The notes: generated by a model not told the origin, from the sequence alone. A stretch of DNA of 64,000 nt from SHLQ01 sp047638715 (GCA_047638715.1 JBLIMK010000005.1:8094-72093), one strand, 5' to 3'; counted from the stretch's first letter, positions 43,045 through 52,817 are shown. Translations and numbers: made by a program.

Positions 43045-44583
43045 ATGAGCGTTCGGCGGAAATGCGGATTATTGGCGGAAATCTTCGTGCGCGTGTTGTC
43101 GCGAAGAGGGTCTCGTTGGCGGCATCCAACGCGTGTCGCCACGGCGCTGGTCGTCGTGTGCACGGTCGGTGGCGTGGCTATTGTTGGCTTGATTGCAGGC
43201 CTATTGCTGTCGGCCCCCATCATCCCCACTGCGGTCGCGATTCTCTCGGTCGCGGCGCTTCTCGGATTCAAGGGCGTCTACCGCACGCGAATGGTTCCCG
43301 ATGTGTCGTCGATGTTCTCGCGGCTCCTTACCGCCGTGGCGTTGGGTGTGCTCCTTGGCTTGTCGGTTGCTCGTCTAACTCCAGCTGCCGTCCCGACGAT
43401 TGGCGACGCGATGGGCCTGGTCGTAGGTCTGTGGTTGGGCGCAGTCGTTGGTCTGGCCGTGTCGTCGTCGACGTTGAAATGGTTATGGTCGAATGGCTGG
43501 CTCCGTTCGCGGGCGTTGGCGATCGGCGTGGGCAAGCTCACCTCCGAATTGATTCTCGAGTTGCGCTTGCGTCGCACATACGGTGTCACGGTCGAGGGTG
43601 TCGCCTACGTCGGCACGACGCCGCCGAGCCGAGGTCATCCCTCGGAGACGCCGCTTGTCGCCGTCGGGGACATTCCCGCGTTCGTGAGCGAGCACGACAT
43701 CGACCGCGTGATCATCGGGCCGTCGGCGGGAGACGATCCGACGGTGATCGCTGCAGCGCGGTGGGCCGCAGCACAGGGGTTGCCCGTCTACGTGGTCCCG
43801 CGTCTGTTCGCTATGGGCGTCGGCCTCGATTCACTCACCCCCGATCGCGTGCGCGGTTACCCACTGGTGCGAGTGCAACGCTCGGCGCACCCTCAGATAG
43901 CGCTGAAGTTCAAACGACTCACCGACATCGTTGCATCAGCGGTCGCCATCATCGTTGTTTCGCCGGTCCTGGCCATCGCCGCCATGGCGGTTCGGTTTAC
44001 GAGCCCTGGACCAGTGCTGTTCCGACAAGAACGAGTGGGCCATCATGGCCGACTTATCGTCGTCTTGAAGTTTCGATCGATGACCGTGGGAAACGGCGAT
44101 GCCGAGTGGACGTCGGAGTCGCGCATCACTCGAGTCGGCGGCTTCCTCAGGCGCTCGTCGGTGGATGAATTGCCGCAGTTGTTCTCGATATTTCGAGGTG
44201 ACATGAGCCTCGTTGGGCCAAGACCAGAGCGGACAGCGTTCGTCGAGAAATTCCGTGAGGAATACGCCGAATACGACGAGCGTCATCGCATGCCAGCTGG
44301 TCTGACCGGCCTCGCCCAGGTGGTGGGGTATGTCGGCGATACGTCGATCGAGGAACGCCTGAAATACGACAACCTCTATATCGACCAGTGGAGCTATGGC
44401 ACCGACATGCAACTCATCTTCAAGACCGTCTGGTCGGTAGTGTGCCAGGGTCGGCGGAAGCATGAGAACAATGACCTGACCCGTGTGCTTTCTGAGGGAG
44501 CGACGATCACGTTGACCGACTCGACGATCGACGTGACCGATAGCGAAGACGATCTGGCCAAACAGGCGCATCGTGCCGGTTGA
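43045..44583 (+). CDS. Polyprenyl-phosphate hexose-1-phosphate transferase (exopolysaccharide initiation)
   Basis: 512 residues from ATG 43045, which follows GAAGAGGGG. The N-terminal half has four membrane segments and a cytosolic CoA-binding-like domain (PLVAVGDIPAFVSEHDIDRV). The C-terminal PF02397-type catalytic domain starts KRLTDIVASAVAIIVVSPVL and has GPVLFRQERVGHHGR, LKFRSMTVG, RSSVDELPQL and DMSLVGPRPERTAFVE. It transfers a sugar-1-phosphate from UDP-sugar to undecaprenyl phosphate, starting a repeat unit. The downstream GT2 gene overlaps its 3' end and is interrupted. Confidence 0.9.
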   Translation: MSVRRKCGLLAEIFVRVLSRRGSRWRHPTRVATALVVVCTVGGVAIVGLIAGLLLSAPIIPTAVAILSVAALLGFKGVYRTRMVPDVSSMFSRLLTAVALGVLLGLSVARLTPAAVPTIGDAMGLVVGLWLGAVVGLAVSSSTLKWLWSNGWLRSRALAIGVGKLTSELILELRLRRTYGVTVEGVAYVGTTPPSRGHPSETPLVAVGDIPAFVSEHDIDRVIIGPSAGDDPTVIAAARWAAAQGLPVYVVPRLFAMGVGLDSLTPDRVRGYPLVRVQRSAHPQIALKFKRLTDIVASAVAIIVVSPVLAIAAMAVRFTSPGPVLFRQERVGHHGRLIVVLKFRSMTVGNGDAEWTSESRITRVGGFLRRSSVDELPQLFSIFRGDMSLVGPRPERTAFVEKFREEYAEYDERHRMPAGLTGLAQVVGYVGDTSIEERLKYDNLYIDQWSYGTDMQLIFKTVWSVVCQGRRKHENNDLTRVLSEGATITLTDSTIDVTDSEDDLAKQAHRAG

Positions 44584-45520
44584 TCCTCTCGGTTTCACTG
44601 CGACAGCAGGAAGGGACAGCTCGCAGCCAACGATCGACCACGTTTCCGACAGTGACACCACTGACCTGCGGGACTCTCGGGCCGACATCGAGCTGATACC
44701 TGAGGTTTCGATTCTCATTGTCCACTATGGGCCCCTTGCTCCGCTGCGTCGCGCACTCGAATCGATTCGTCGACAGAGTGGAGTCCGGTTGGAAACTATC
44801 GTGGTCGACAACTCTGAGGACGGTGCCGCTGAAGCGATACCTCATTAATTTCCACACGTACGCGTCATTCGCATGCTAGGCAATCCGGGATTTGGACGCA
44901 CGACGAATGTGGCCGCCACGCACGCCAGTGGTTCGTTGCTGCTTGTCCTCAACCCAGACACGGAGCTTCTTGACGAGGATGCGCTGCGGTCGTTTGTCGC
45001 AGCGTTTCACGATGCTCCACCGGACTGCGGTGTGTACTCGCCCATGCTTCGGACGGAGGACGGCGACGACAGGGCATGCGCTAGAAGCCTTCCCACACTG
45101 CGAAATGTCGCTGCCCACTACGGCGTGCCGTTCGTGCGCTCAGACAATGAGTACTCGATTTCTGATCTCCCGCCTTCGGGCCTCGAACGAGTTGGCGCAG
45201 TGAACGGTGCGTTCATGCTGATGAATGCAGCTTTCTACAATCAGCTCGGTGGTTTCGACGAACGTTTCTGGATGTACGCCGAGGACCTTGACCCCTGCGC
45301 AAGGGTGAAAGAAGCGGGAAAGAACGTTTACCTCGACATCGATCAAGAAGTCCGCCACTCGAAGGGCGGCACGACTGGGTCAGTTCGGTCGCCCCGCGTC
45401 GCATGGGCGTTTTGTTGGTCCATGATTCAATACTTCTCGAAGCACGAGAGAGGGATTGGGATTGCGCCAGGGTCTGGAGTCAACCATCCGACCTGCAATA
45501 CGTCTCCTCGCTGGTCGTGA
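44573..45520 (+). pseudogene. GT2 (WbbL-like) glycosyltransferase gene interrupted by an in-frame TAA
   Basis: The frame opens at GTG 44573 inside the end of the transferase gene. It reads VSILIVHYGPLAPLRRAL and LETIVVDNSEDGAAEA, then meets TAA at 44846-44848. The same frame continues without shift as FPHVRVIRMLGNPGFGR, ASGSLLLVLNPDTELL and GGFDERFWMYAEDLDPC, all standard GT-A blocks of rhamnosyltransferase-like WbbL proteins. Without the stop the protein would be 315 residues, the normal length. A single base change (for example CAA to TAA) explains it. The last 15 residues (GVNHPTCNTSPRWS) look atypical, so the C-terminus may also be altered. The first fragment alone lacks the metal site and cannot work. 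Confidence 0.85.
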
Positions 45521-45575
45521 GCTGAACATCCTGTGAGAAAGCTCACGGTGACACTGGCTCTCAGCTTGACGCGGG

Positions 45576-45581
45576 TAGCGT
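45576..45581 (+). promoter_or_regulatory. -10-like box TAGCGT before secA
   Basis: TAGCGT fits TANNNT and ends 9 nt before the secA ATG; no Shine-Dalgarno is visible. Confidence 0.4.
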
Positions 45582-45590
45582 GGTGCAGCT

Positions 45591-48287
45591 ATGAGCATGT
45601 TCAAAAGTATCCTCCGCAGCGGTGAGGGCAAGAAGATCCGCGCACTGGAGGCCATCGTTCCAGATATCAATGCTCTAGAGCCCGAGATGCAGAAGCTCTC
45701 CGACGCGGAGCTGCAGGCGAAAACCCCTGAGCTGCGTACGAAGATCGAGAACGGGGCGTCGCTCGATGACCTCTTGGTCGAGTCCTTCGCAGTTGTTCGA
45801 GAAGCATCGATTCGCACCCTCGGCATGCGGCACTACGACGTGCAGCTCATGGGCGGCCTGGCCTTGCACCTCGGGTGGGTAGCCGAGATGCGAACCGGCG
45901 AGGGCAAGACCCTCGTCTCGACCTTGCCGGTCTACCTGAATGGTCTCGCCGGTAACGGCGTGCATCTCGTCACGGTCAACGACTATCTCGCGTCTCGTGA
46001 CGCCGAGAACATGGGCCGCCTCCACAAATGGATGGGTCTGTCCGTCGGCCTCATCATTCCTGGCAACCGCGACTCAACTTTCAAACGCGAGCAGTACGCC
46101 TCCGACGTCACCTACGGCACCAACAACGAATTCGGATTCGATTACCTCCGCGACAACATGGCCATGACCTCGGCCGCGCGGGTGCAGCGAACTTACACGT
46201 ATTGCATCGTTGACGAGATCGACTCGATCCTCATCGATGAAGCTCGAACCCCGCTGATTATCAGTGGTCGCGTTGCCGATGCAGCGCAGATCTATTACAA
46301 GTTCGCGAGCATTGCCCGTTCGCTCCAGCGCGACGTCGACTACGACGTGGACGAAGAAAAGCGGGTCGTTGCGCCGACCGAAGCCGGCATCCACGCGGTC
46401 GAAGGCGCGCTCGGCATCGACAATCTCTACGATCCGGCGGCGGCGAACGCGAACCTTGTCCATCAAATGCTCGCCTCGCTGAAGGCGAAAGAGCTCTACA
46501 AGCGCGACAAGGAGTACCTGGTCGATGGCGGCGAGGTCAAGATCGTCGATGAGTTCACCGGCCGTGTGCTCGAAGGTCGGCGCTGGTCGGACGGACTGCA
46601 CCAGGCGGTCGAGGCCAAAGAGGGCGTGAAGATCAAGGAAGAGAACCAAACGCTCGCCACGATCACGCTGCAGAACTACTACCGCCAATACGACAAGCTC
46701 GCAGGCATGACCGGAACAGCACAGACCGAAGCCGCAGAGCTCGCAGGCACCTATGGCCTACAGGTCGCACAGATTCCCACGAATGTTCCCGTGGTTCGCG
46801 ACGACAAAGCCGACCTCATTTTCAAGACCGAGGAGGGCAAGTTCAACGCTGTTGCTGACGACCTCCAAGAGCGTTCCCGCACCGGCCAGCCGGTGCTGGT
46901 CGGCACCGTCTCGGTCGAAAAGTCTGAAAAGCTCAGCCGAATCCTCGATAAACGCGGGATCAAACACACCGTCCTGAACGCGAAGCAGCACACCCAGGAA
47001 GGCCATGTTGTTGCCCAGGCCGGCCGTCTACACGGCGTCACGGTCGCAACGAACATGGCGGGTCGAGGCGTCGACATCAAACTTGGCGGCGACCCAGAGG
47101 GTCTTGCCGAGCGAGACGTGCGCGGCGAACAGCTGGAACCGGGCACCGAAGACTACGACGCTCGTTACGAAGACCTTCTCGCCAAGTACACCTCGTCGTG
47201 TGGAGAAGAAGGTGACCGGGTGCGAGAGCTCGGTGGACTGTATGTGCTCGGCACCGAACGACATGAGAGCCGACGAATCGACAATCAGCTACGTGGCCGC
47301 TCCGGTCGACAGGGTGATCACGGTGAGAGCCGTTTCTATCTCTCGCTCGAAGACGATCTGATGCGGCTGTTCGCCACGGGTGCCATGAACTACGTCATGG
47401 ATCGGGCCCTCCCCGACGACGTGCCGATCGAAGCAAAGATGGTCAGCAAAGCAATCGAACGGGCGCAGAACACCGTCGAGGCAAAGAACGCTGAAGTTCG
47501 CAAGAATGTCCTCAAATACGACGAGGTCATGAACGAACAGCGCAAGGTCATCTATAGCCGGCGTCGCGATATTCTCGAAGGCGAAGACCTCCGCGACGAG
47601 ACCGTCGAAGCGATTTCCAAGGTCGTCGACACGCTGATCGAAACGCACGCGTCCCGTGAACATCCTGAAGAGTGGGATGTCGACACGCTCGATTCAGAGG
47701 TGCAGGGGTATTGGCCGACAGAACTCGACGCCGATGCCTTCGCCGAGGAACCCTCGTCGGCAGCGTTGTACGAGACACTCGCCGCCAACGCGATTGAACG
47801 CTACGAAGAGCGTGAAGAGACCGTTGGTCCTGACACGATGCGCCAGGTCGAACGTCAGATCATGCTCCGACTGATCGATCAGCGGTGGCGAGATCATCTC
47901 TACGAAATGGACTACCTCCGCGAAGGTATCCATCTCCGTGCGATGGGGCAGAAGGATCCCGCTACCGAGTGGCAGCGCGAAGGCTTCGAGATGTTCGGTC
48001 AAATGATCGAAGCCATCGACTCGGAGTATGTGCGCTACATCATGCACGTCGAGGTGAAGTCGGACGAGCCAGCGCCAGCGGTCGCAGCACCCATTGTTGA
48101 GGCCGAGGCAACCAAGGCGCCAGCCGACGGATCGAAACGCACCGACGCGCCGAGCCCTATGACCTCCGACAAGGTGGAAAAAGTGGCACCAACGCCGAAG
48201 CTGAACACCGAATTTGAAAACGTAGGCCGCAACGCTCCGTGCCCGTGTGGAAGCGGTAGTAAGTTCAAGCACTGTCACGGGCGCTGA
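45591..48287 (+). CDS. secA: Protein translocase ATPase SecA
   Basis: 898 residues, the housekeeping SecA1 type. It drives preproteins through SecYEG. Motifs in order: Walker A MRTGEGKTLVS near residues 100-110, VTVNDYLASRDAENMG, the DEID helicase box in YCIVDEIDSILIDEA, VATNMAGRGVDIKLGG and LRGRSGRQGDHGESRFYLS. The C-terminal SEC-C zinc motif CPCGSGSKFKHCH contacts SecB or ribosomes. A TAGCGT box 9 nt upstream suggests a leaderless mRNA. prfB starts 9 nt after the stop. Confidence 0.97.
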   Translation: MSMFKSILRSGEGKKIRALEAIVPDINALEPEMQKLSDAELQAKTPELRTKIENGASLDDLLVESFAVVREASIRTLGMRHYDVQLMGGLALHLGWVAEMRTGEGKTLVSTLPVYLNGLAGNGVHLVTVNDYLASRDAENMGRLHKWMGLSVGLIIPGNRDSTFKREQYASDVTYGTNNEFGFDYLRDNMAMTSAARVQRTYTYCIVDEIDSILIDEARTPLIISGRVADAAQIYYKFASIARSLQRDVDYDVDEEKRVVAPTEAGIHAVEGALGIDNLYDPAAANANLVHQMLASLKAKELYKRDKEYLVDGGEVKIVDEFTGRVLEGRRWSDGLHQAVEAKEGVKIKEENQTLATITLQNYYRQYDKLAGMTGTAQTEAAELAGTYGLQVAQIPTNVPVVRDDKADLIFKTEEGKFNAVADDLQERSRTGQPVLVGTVSVEKSEKLSRILDKRGIKHTVLNAKQHTQEGHVVAQAGRLHGVTVATNMAGRGVDIKLGGDPEGLAERDVRGEQLEPGTEDYDARYEDLLAKYTSSCGEEGDRVRELGGLYVLGTERHESRRIDNQLRGRSGRQGDHGESRFYLSLEDDLMRLFATGAMNYVMDRALPDDVPIEAKMVSKAIERAQNTVEAKNAEVRKNVLKYDEVMNEQRKVIYSRRRDILEGEDLRDETVEAISKVVDTLIETHASREHPEEWDVDTLDSEVQGYWPTELDADAFAEEPSSAALYETLAANAIERYEEREETVGPDTMRQVERQIMLRLIDQRWRDHLYEMDYLREGIHLRAMGQKDPATEWQREGFEMFGQMIEAIDSEYVRYIMHVEVKSDEPAPAVAAPIVEAEATKAPADGSKRTDAPSPMTSDKVEKVAPTPKLNTEFENVGRNAPCPCGSGSKFKHCHGR

Positions 48288-48296
48288 ATCGAAACT

Positions 48297-49412
48297 ATGC
48301 AGGACTTCTCCGACACTTTTACCGCGCTCCGAAAGCGCCTTGACGAAGCTGCCGGCTATTTGCGGATCAGCGACCAGCGCTCACGGCTGCCCCAGCTCGA
48401 GGCCGAAATGTCGCGTCCCGACCTCTGGGACGATGCCAACAAAGCTCGCAACGTCCAGACCGAACTCTCGTCGGTCAATGACGACATCAGCCTCTTCGAC
48501 GGCCTCCACGTCAGTTTGGAAGACGCCGAGACACTCGCCGAGATGGCCCGAGAGGAAGGCGACGAGTCGTTGATCTCCGAGATTAACGAGACCGTCGGGT
48601 CCATGACCAAAAAGCTCGATGATCTCGAGCTGCGGGCCCTCTTCACCGGCGAATTCGATGAGCGCGACGCGGTGTGTCAGATCAAGAGTGGCGAGGGCGG
48701 CACGGATGCTCAGGACTGGGCCGAAATGCTGCTTCGCATGTACCAGCGCTGGGCCGACGGTCGGGGTTTCGAATACGAGCTTCTTTACGCATCCGATGGC
48801 ACCGAGGCCGGAATTTCTTCTGCGGAATTCATGATCAAAGGCCGACATGCGTACGGGCTTTTGCAAGGCGAGCATGGCGTGCACCGCCTCGTTCGGATCT
48901 CGCCGTTCAACAACGAGGGCAAGCGGCAAACGGCTTTCTCGGCCATGCAGGTCACACCGTTCTTCGAAGCGATGGCGAACGAGATCGATATCGATGAGAA
49001 AGAACTTCGGATCGACACGTTCCGGTCATCGGGTGCAGGAGGCCAGCACGTCAACGTGACCGACTCTGCGGTCCGCATCACGCACCTTCCGACCGGCGTA
49101 GTCACGAGCTGTCAGAACGAGCGCAGTCAGCACCAGAACAAAGACAAGGCCATGCAGATGTTGGCGGCCAAACTGCTCGAGCTCGAGCGGCGCAAGCGCG
49201 ACGCCGAGATCGCAGCCATCAGCGGCGAGAACAGCAACGTTGGCTTCGGTTCCCAGATTCGCTCCTATGTGCTGCAGCCATATCAGATGGTGAAGGACCT
49301 CCGTACCGAGCACGAGACGGGTAATATCGATTCGGTCTTGGGCGGCAACCTCGACCCCTTCATGGAGTCCTACTTGCGCTGGAACCGCGCCGAAGGTGAC
49401 GCCAACTCATGA
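48297..49412 (+). CDS. prfB: Peptide chain release factor 2
   Basis: 371 residues. The GGQ peptidyl-hydrolysis motif is at 248-250 in SGAGGQHVNVTDSAVR; the SPF tripeptide that recognises UGA/UAA is in RISPFNNEGKRQTAF near 202. RF2 in many bacteria needs a programmed +1 shift around codon 25; here the frame is open throughout, with no internal UGA, so autoregulation by frameshifting is absent. The stop overlaps the ftsE ATG by ATGA. The prfB-ftsE-ftsX order is common in actinobacteria (Rv3105c, Rv3102c, Rv3101c). Confidence 0.96.
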   Translation: MQDFSDTFTALRKRLDEAAGYLRISDQRSRLPQLEAEMSRPDLWDDANKARNVQTELSSVNDDISLFDGLHVSLEDAETLAEMAREEGDESLISEINETVGSMTKKLDDLELRALFTGEFDERDAVCQIKSGEGGTDAQDWAEMLLRMYQRWADGRGFEYELLYASDGTEAGISSAEFMIKGRHAYGLLQGEHGVHRLVRISPFNNEGKRQTAFSAMQVTPFFEAMANEIDIDEKELRIDTFRSSGAGGQHVNVTDSAVRITHLPTGVVTSCQNERSQHQNKDKAMQMLAAKLLELERRKRDAEIAAISGENSNVGFGSQIRSYVLQPYQMVKDLRTEHETGNIDSVLGGNLDPFMESYLRWNRAEGDANS

Positions 49413-50086
49413 TCAGACTCGAGAACGTTTCGAAGGAATACAGCGCAAACTCGCCGGCGCTCATCGACGCGACCGCCGAGATCGATAAAGGCGAATTCGT
49501 CTTTCTCGTCGGTGCATCGGGCTCTGGAAAGTCGACTTTCATCCGGCTATTGAATCGGGAGGAGAAGCCAACAACGGGCAAGGTCTACGTCGCAGGCAAA
49601 GACATCGTCGGGCTCTCGAGCTGGAAAGTGCCCTTTCTCCGCCGCAATATCGGCTGCATCTTCCAAGACTTTCGCCTGCTGCCGAAACGAACCGTCGCTG
49701 AGAACGTGGCGTTCGCCCTCGAGGTCATTGGCCGTCCCAGGCATGTGATCGACCAGCAGGTTCCGGCGATTCTCGATCTGGTCGGGCTTTCCGACAAGTC
49801 TCATCGCCTGCCAGACGAGTTATCCGGCGGCGAGCAGCAGCGAGTGTCGATCGCCAGAGCCTTTGTCAACCGTCCACTCATTCTCCTCGCTGACGAGCCC
49901 ACTGGAAACCTCGATCCCGACACCGCGGTCGGCATCATGCGCCTTCTCGATCGCATCAACCGCACCGGCACGACCGTCGTGATGGCCACACACGATCGAG
50001 GGATTGTCGACACGATGCGTCGCCGCGTCATCGAGCTCAGTGACGGCAGAATCATCCGAGATCAATCTGGGGGCCAGTACCGGTGA
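49409..50086 (+). CDS. ftsE: Cell division ATP-binding protein FtsE
   Basis: 225 residues, an ABC ATPase. Walker A GASGSGKS is at 35-42, the signature LSGGEQQRVSIARAF near 137-151 and Walker B LILLADEPTGNLDPD follows. With FtsX it forms the divisome ABC complex that activates peptidoglycan hydrolases outside the membrane. FtsE-typical YVAGKDIVGLSSWKVPFLRR is present. It overlaps prfB upstream and ftsX downstream by ATGA-type junctions. Confidence 0.95.
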   Translation: MIRLENVSKEYSANSPALIDATAEIDKGEFVFLVGASGSGKSTFIRLLNREEKPTTGKVYVAGKDIVGLSSWKVPFLRRNIGCIFQDFRLLPKRTVAENVAFALEVIGRPRHVIDQQVPAILDLVGLSDKSHRLPDELSGGEQQRVSIARAFVNRPLILLADEPTGNLDPDTAVGIMRLLDRINRTGTTVVMATHDRGIVDTMRRRVIELSDGRIIRDQSGGQYR

Positions 50087-50985
50087 TCGGAAAGATCCGT
50101 TTCCTGCTGGCCGAGACCGGCCAGAACATTTGGCGCAACATCGCGCTGACCCTCGCGTCGATCCTGGTCGCAGCGGTCTCGTTGACGTTGTTTGGTGTGT
50201 CCCAACTCGTGGCCCGCGGCGTCGACAATGCAACCCAACGATGGGAGGGCGGCATCGAGTTCGTCGTCTTCATGAAGGCCGACGCCGAGCCGAGCCAACT
50301 CGATGCAATCGAAGTGCTCCTCAACGACAGCCAAGGTCAAGTAATCGACGAGTGGAGTTTTGTTTCGAAGGAGGAAACCTACAAAGAGTTCGTCGAATTC
50401 TTTGCCGGCGACACGCAGCTCCTCGAGACGATCTCCGTCGAGACGATGCCACCGAGCTACAGAATCCGACCAACGGATGTAAATGCCGGGGCGGTCGCTG
50501 CGCTGGGGTCAACGTTCGAGGCCAAACCCGGGGTGAGGACTGTTGTTTTCGCGACCGAGGTCATTCAAGAGATTCAGAACAATGCCGAGAAGATCAGTCG
50601 GATCATGTTCGGCACGGGCGTGCTACTGCTCGTCGCGTCCTCGATCGTCATTTTGACCACCTTGAGTATCGCGATCTCGTCTCGACGGAACGAGATCGAG
50701 ATCATGAAGCTCGTGGGTGCATCGAATTGGTTCATTCGTATTCCGTTCATGATCGAGGGAATGGTGCAGGGCATCGTTGGCGCGCTTCTCGCCTTGCCGT
50801 TGTTGGCATTCGCCCGAACGTACGTCATCGAGGATTTCTCAGAATCGGACAGTCTCCGACTGCTCGAAGGGTTTCGGGTCACGGACGCCGAATTCTTGTT
50901 CATCTCGCTGTCGGCCATCGCGATCGGCACAGCTGTCGCCACGATCGGCAGCGTCATGGCTGTGAGTCGTTATCTGAACGTGTAA
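50083..50985 (+). CDS. ftsX: Cell division protein FtsX
   Basis: 300 residues with four membrane segments: one near the N-terminus (IALTLASILVAAVSLTLFGV), then an extracytoplasmic loop of about 140 residues, and three at the C-terminal end including LLLVASSIVILTTLSIAIS. RRNEIEIMKLVGASNWFIR is the conserved FtsX coupling region contacting FtsE. The outer loop would bind a hydrolase partner such as a RipC-like protein, not encoded in this window. The start overlaps ftsE. Confidence 0.94.
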   Translation: MIGKIRFLLAETGQNIWRNIALTLASILVAAVSLTLFGVSQLVARGVDNATQRWEGGIEFVVFMKADAEPSQLDAIEVLLNDSQGQVIDEWSFVSKEETYKEFVEFFAGDTQLLETISVETMPPSYRIRPTDVNAGAVAALGSTFEAKPGVRTVVFATEVIQEIQNNAEKISRIMFGTGVLLLVASSIVILTTLSIAISSRRNEIEIMKLVGASNWFIRIPFMIEGMVQGIVGALLALPLLAFARTYVIEDFSESDSLRLLEGFRVTDAEFLFISLSAIAIGTAVATIGSVMAVSRYLNV

Positions 50986-51045
50986 CAAAACAGGTGCACT
51001 GCCGTGGCTAAGATGCGGGGCCGCTCACGACACCTAGGGGGACCC

Positions 51046-52128
51046 ATGGGGCAGAAGGTACAAGCAGTAATCGCGCGGTCGAAAGGTGCGCCCGTTGAGC
51101 TCGTCGAGATAGACGTGCCCGATCCTGGACCAGGCGAAGCGCTCATCGACATCAAAGCGTGCGGTGTGTGCCACACCGATCTTCACTATCGCGAAGGCGC
51201 GATCAACGACGAGTTCCCCTTCCTGCTCGGCCACGAGGCCTCCGGAATCGTCGAGGCGATCGGCGAAGGGGTCACCGACATTGCCGTTGGCGATTTCGTC
51301 ATCCTCAACTGGCGTGCGGTCTGTGGCGAATGCCGGTCGTGCAAACGAGGCAACCCACAGATCTGTTTCAACACCCACAACGCAACCCAAAAGATGACGC
51401 TCGACGGCGTCGAGCTCTCGCCAGCGCTCGGCATTGGTGCCTTTGCTGACAAGACGCTCGTGCACGCTGGTCAGGCAACCAAGGTCGACCCGACGGTGAA
51501 ACCAGAGGTTGCCGGTCTCATTGGTTGTGGCGTTATGGCCGGACTCGGCGCAGCGCTCAATACCGGCAACGTGACGCGCGGCGACTCCGTTGCGGTCTTT
51601 GGTTGCGGCGGGGTGGGCGATGCGGCCATCGAAGGTGCCCGTATCGCAGGCGCCAGCACGATCATTGCTGTCGATGTCGACGATAGAAAGCTCGAGTGGG
51701 CCAAGGACTTTGGCGCGACTCACACGATCAACTCCTCGAATACAGACCCAGTGGAGGCCATCCGTGCCCTCACCGACGGCAATGGCGTCGACGTCGCGAT
51801 CGACGCGGTTGGGCTTCCGATCACGTACGAGCAGGCGTTCTACTCCCGTGACCTCGCCGGAACCGTGGTCCTCGTCGGTGTGCCAAACCCCGAGTCGAAG
51901 ATCGAACTGCCGCTGATCGACGTCTTTGGACGCGGCGGTTCGCTCAAGTCGTCCTGGTACGGAGACTGCCTTCCCAGCCGAGATTTCCCCATGCTGATCG
52001 ACCTCTACAAACAAGGCCGGCTCAACCTCGACGGGTTCGTCTCTGAGACGATCGGTATCGAGGGTGTCGAGGAGGCCTTCGACAAGATGGAGCGCGGAGA
52101 AGTTCTGCGGTCGGTGGTGGTTCTGTGA
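51046..52128 (+). CDS. mscR: S-(hydroxymethyl)mycothiol dehydrogenase
   Basis: 360 residues from ATG 51046, preceded by AGGGGGA; an earlier GTG at 51004 adds 14 residues without homology. Zinc-dependent medium-chain dehydrogenase: catalytic zinc site CGVCHTDLHYREG and GHEASGIVEAIGEG, structural zinc cysteines in CGECRSCKRGNPQIC, Rossmann loop GCGGVGDAAI. It closely resembles the actinobacterial mycothiol-dependent formaldehyde dehydrogenase (Rv2259 type), which oxidises the formaldehyde-mycothiol adduct. The next gene is the MBL-fold partner that accompanies it in M. tuberculosis (Rv2260). This implies that the organism makes mycothiol. Confidence 0.85.
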   Translation: MGQKVQAVIARSKGAPVELVEIDVPDPGPGEALIDIKACGVCHTDLHYREGAINDEFPFLLGHEASGIVEAIGEGVTDIAVGDFVILNWRAVCGECRSCKRGNPQICFNTHNATQKMTLDGVELSPALGIGAFADKTLVHAGQATKVDPTVKPEVAGLIGCGVMAGLGAALNTGNVTRGDSVAVFGCGGVGDAAIEGARIAGASTIIAVDVDDRKLEWAKDFGATHTINSSNTDPVEAIRALTDGNGVDVAIDAVGLPITYEQAFYSRDLAGTVVLVGVPNPESKIELPLIDVFGRGGSLKSSWYGDCLPSRDFPMLIDLYKQGRLNLDGFVSETIGIEGVEEAFDKMERGEVLRSVVVL

Positions 52129-52736
52129 CGCTGCGTATCGACCATGTCGTGACCAGCGGTATCTTTTCGCTCGATGGCGAAGACTTCGAGGTTGACAACA
52201 ACATCTGGCTCCTCGGCGACGACCGTGAAGTTGTTGTCTTCGACGCCGCGCATGATCATCGACCGATCCTCGAGGGGATCGGTGGTCGCAAGGTCAAAGC
52301 GGTTATCTGCACGCACGGCCACAACGACCACATCAACGCTGCCGTCGAGCTCGCGAGCGAGACGAATGCGCCGATCTGGCTCCACCCCGATGACGCGATG
52401 TTGTGGGATGTTGTCCATCCCGATCGTCGAGTCGATGCGCCGCTCGATGATGGCCAGAAGATCACCGTCGCGGGATCTGAGTTCAGCGTTTTGCACACCC
52501 CGGGGCATTCCCCCGGCGGGTGTTGTTTCCATGTGCCTGACCTTCGAACGGTCTTTAGCGGTGACACGTTATTCAACGGTGGTCCCGGAGCTACGGGAAG
52601 GTCATTCAGCAGTCTCGATCTTCTCGTCGACTCGATCACTGCCAAGCTGTTGCCGCTCGATGACGCAACAGTGGTGCACACGGGTCACGGCGACAGCACG
52701 ACGATCGGCGCGGAGCGGCCGGGAATAGCTGGCTGA
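52125..52736 (+). CDS. MBL-fold metallo-hydrolase, mscR partner
   Basis: 203 residues, GTG start overlapping the mscR stop (GTGA). Metallo-beta-lactamase fold: HGHNDHINAA for the HxHxDH metal site, TPGHSPGGCCF for the next histidine, VFSGDTLF for the bridging aspartate, and VVHTGHGDSTTIG for the last histidine. In glyoxalase II relatives such enzymes hydrolyse thioesters. Here it would plausibly split the S-formyl-mycothiol product of MscR, the arrangement seen as Rv2259-Rv2260. Substrate assignment is inferred from context. Confidence 0.87.
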   Translation: MTLRIDHVVTSGIFSLDGEDFEVDNNIWLLGDDREVVVFDAAHDHRPILEGIGGRKVKAVICTHGHNDHINAAVELASETNAPIWLHPDDAMLWDVVHPDRRVDAPLDDGQKITVAGSEFSVLHTPGHSPGGCCFHVPDLRTVFSGDTLFNGGPGATGRSFSSLDLLVDSITAKLLPLDDATVVHTGHGDSTTIGAERPGIAG

Positions 52737-52779
52737 TTTCTAATTAGTACTAAAATATGCATCCGTGCAGTCTCTCCTC

Positions 52780-52817
52780 TTCGTAGGACTTTCAACCACC
52801 TACGAATTGGACTTTCA
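52780..52817 (+). promoter_or_regulatory. Inverted and direct repeats in the leader of the DUF4397 gene
   Basis: TTCGTAGG (52780-52787) and CCTACGAA (52799-52806) form a perfect 8-bp stem with an 11-nt loop. GGACTTTCA occurs twice (52786-52794 and 52809-52817), the second copy ending 3 nt before the ATG. A -10-like TAAAAT is at 52751-52756. No Shine-Dalgarno is seen, so the repeats may affect translation or bind a regulator. Confidence 0.45.

Noticed and set aside
48297..48420. Programmed +1 frameshift in prfB
   Set aside because: The frame is open from the ATG through the GGQ motif, with no early UGA.
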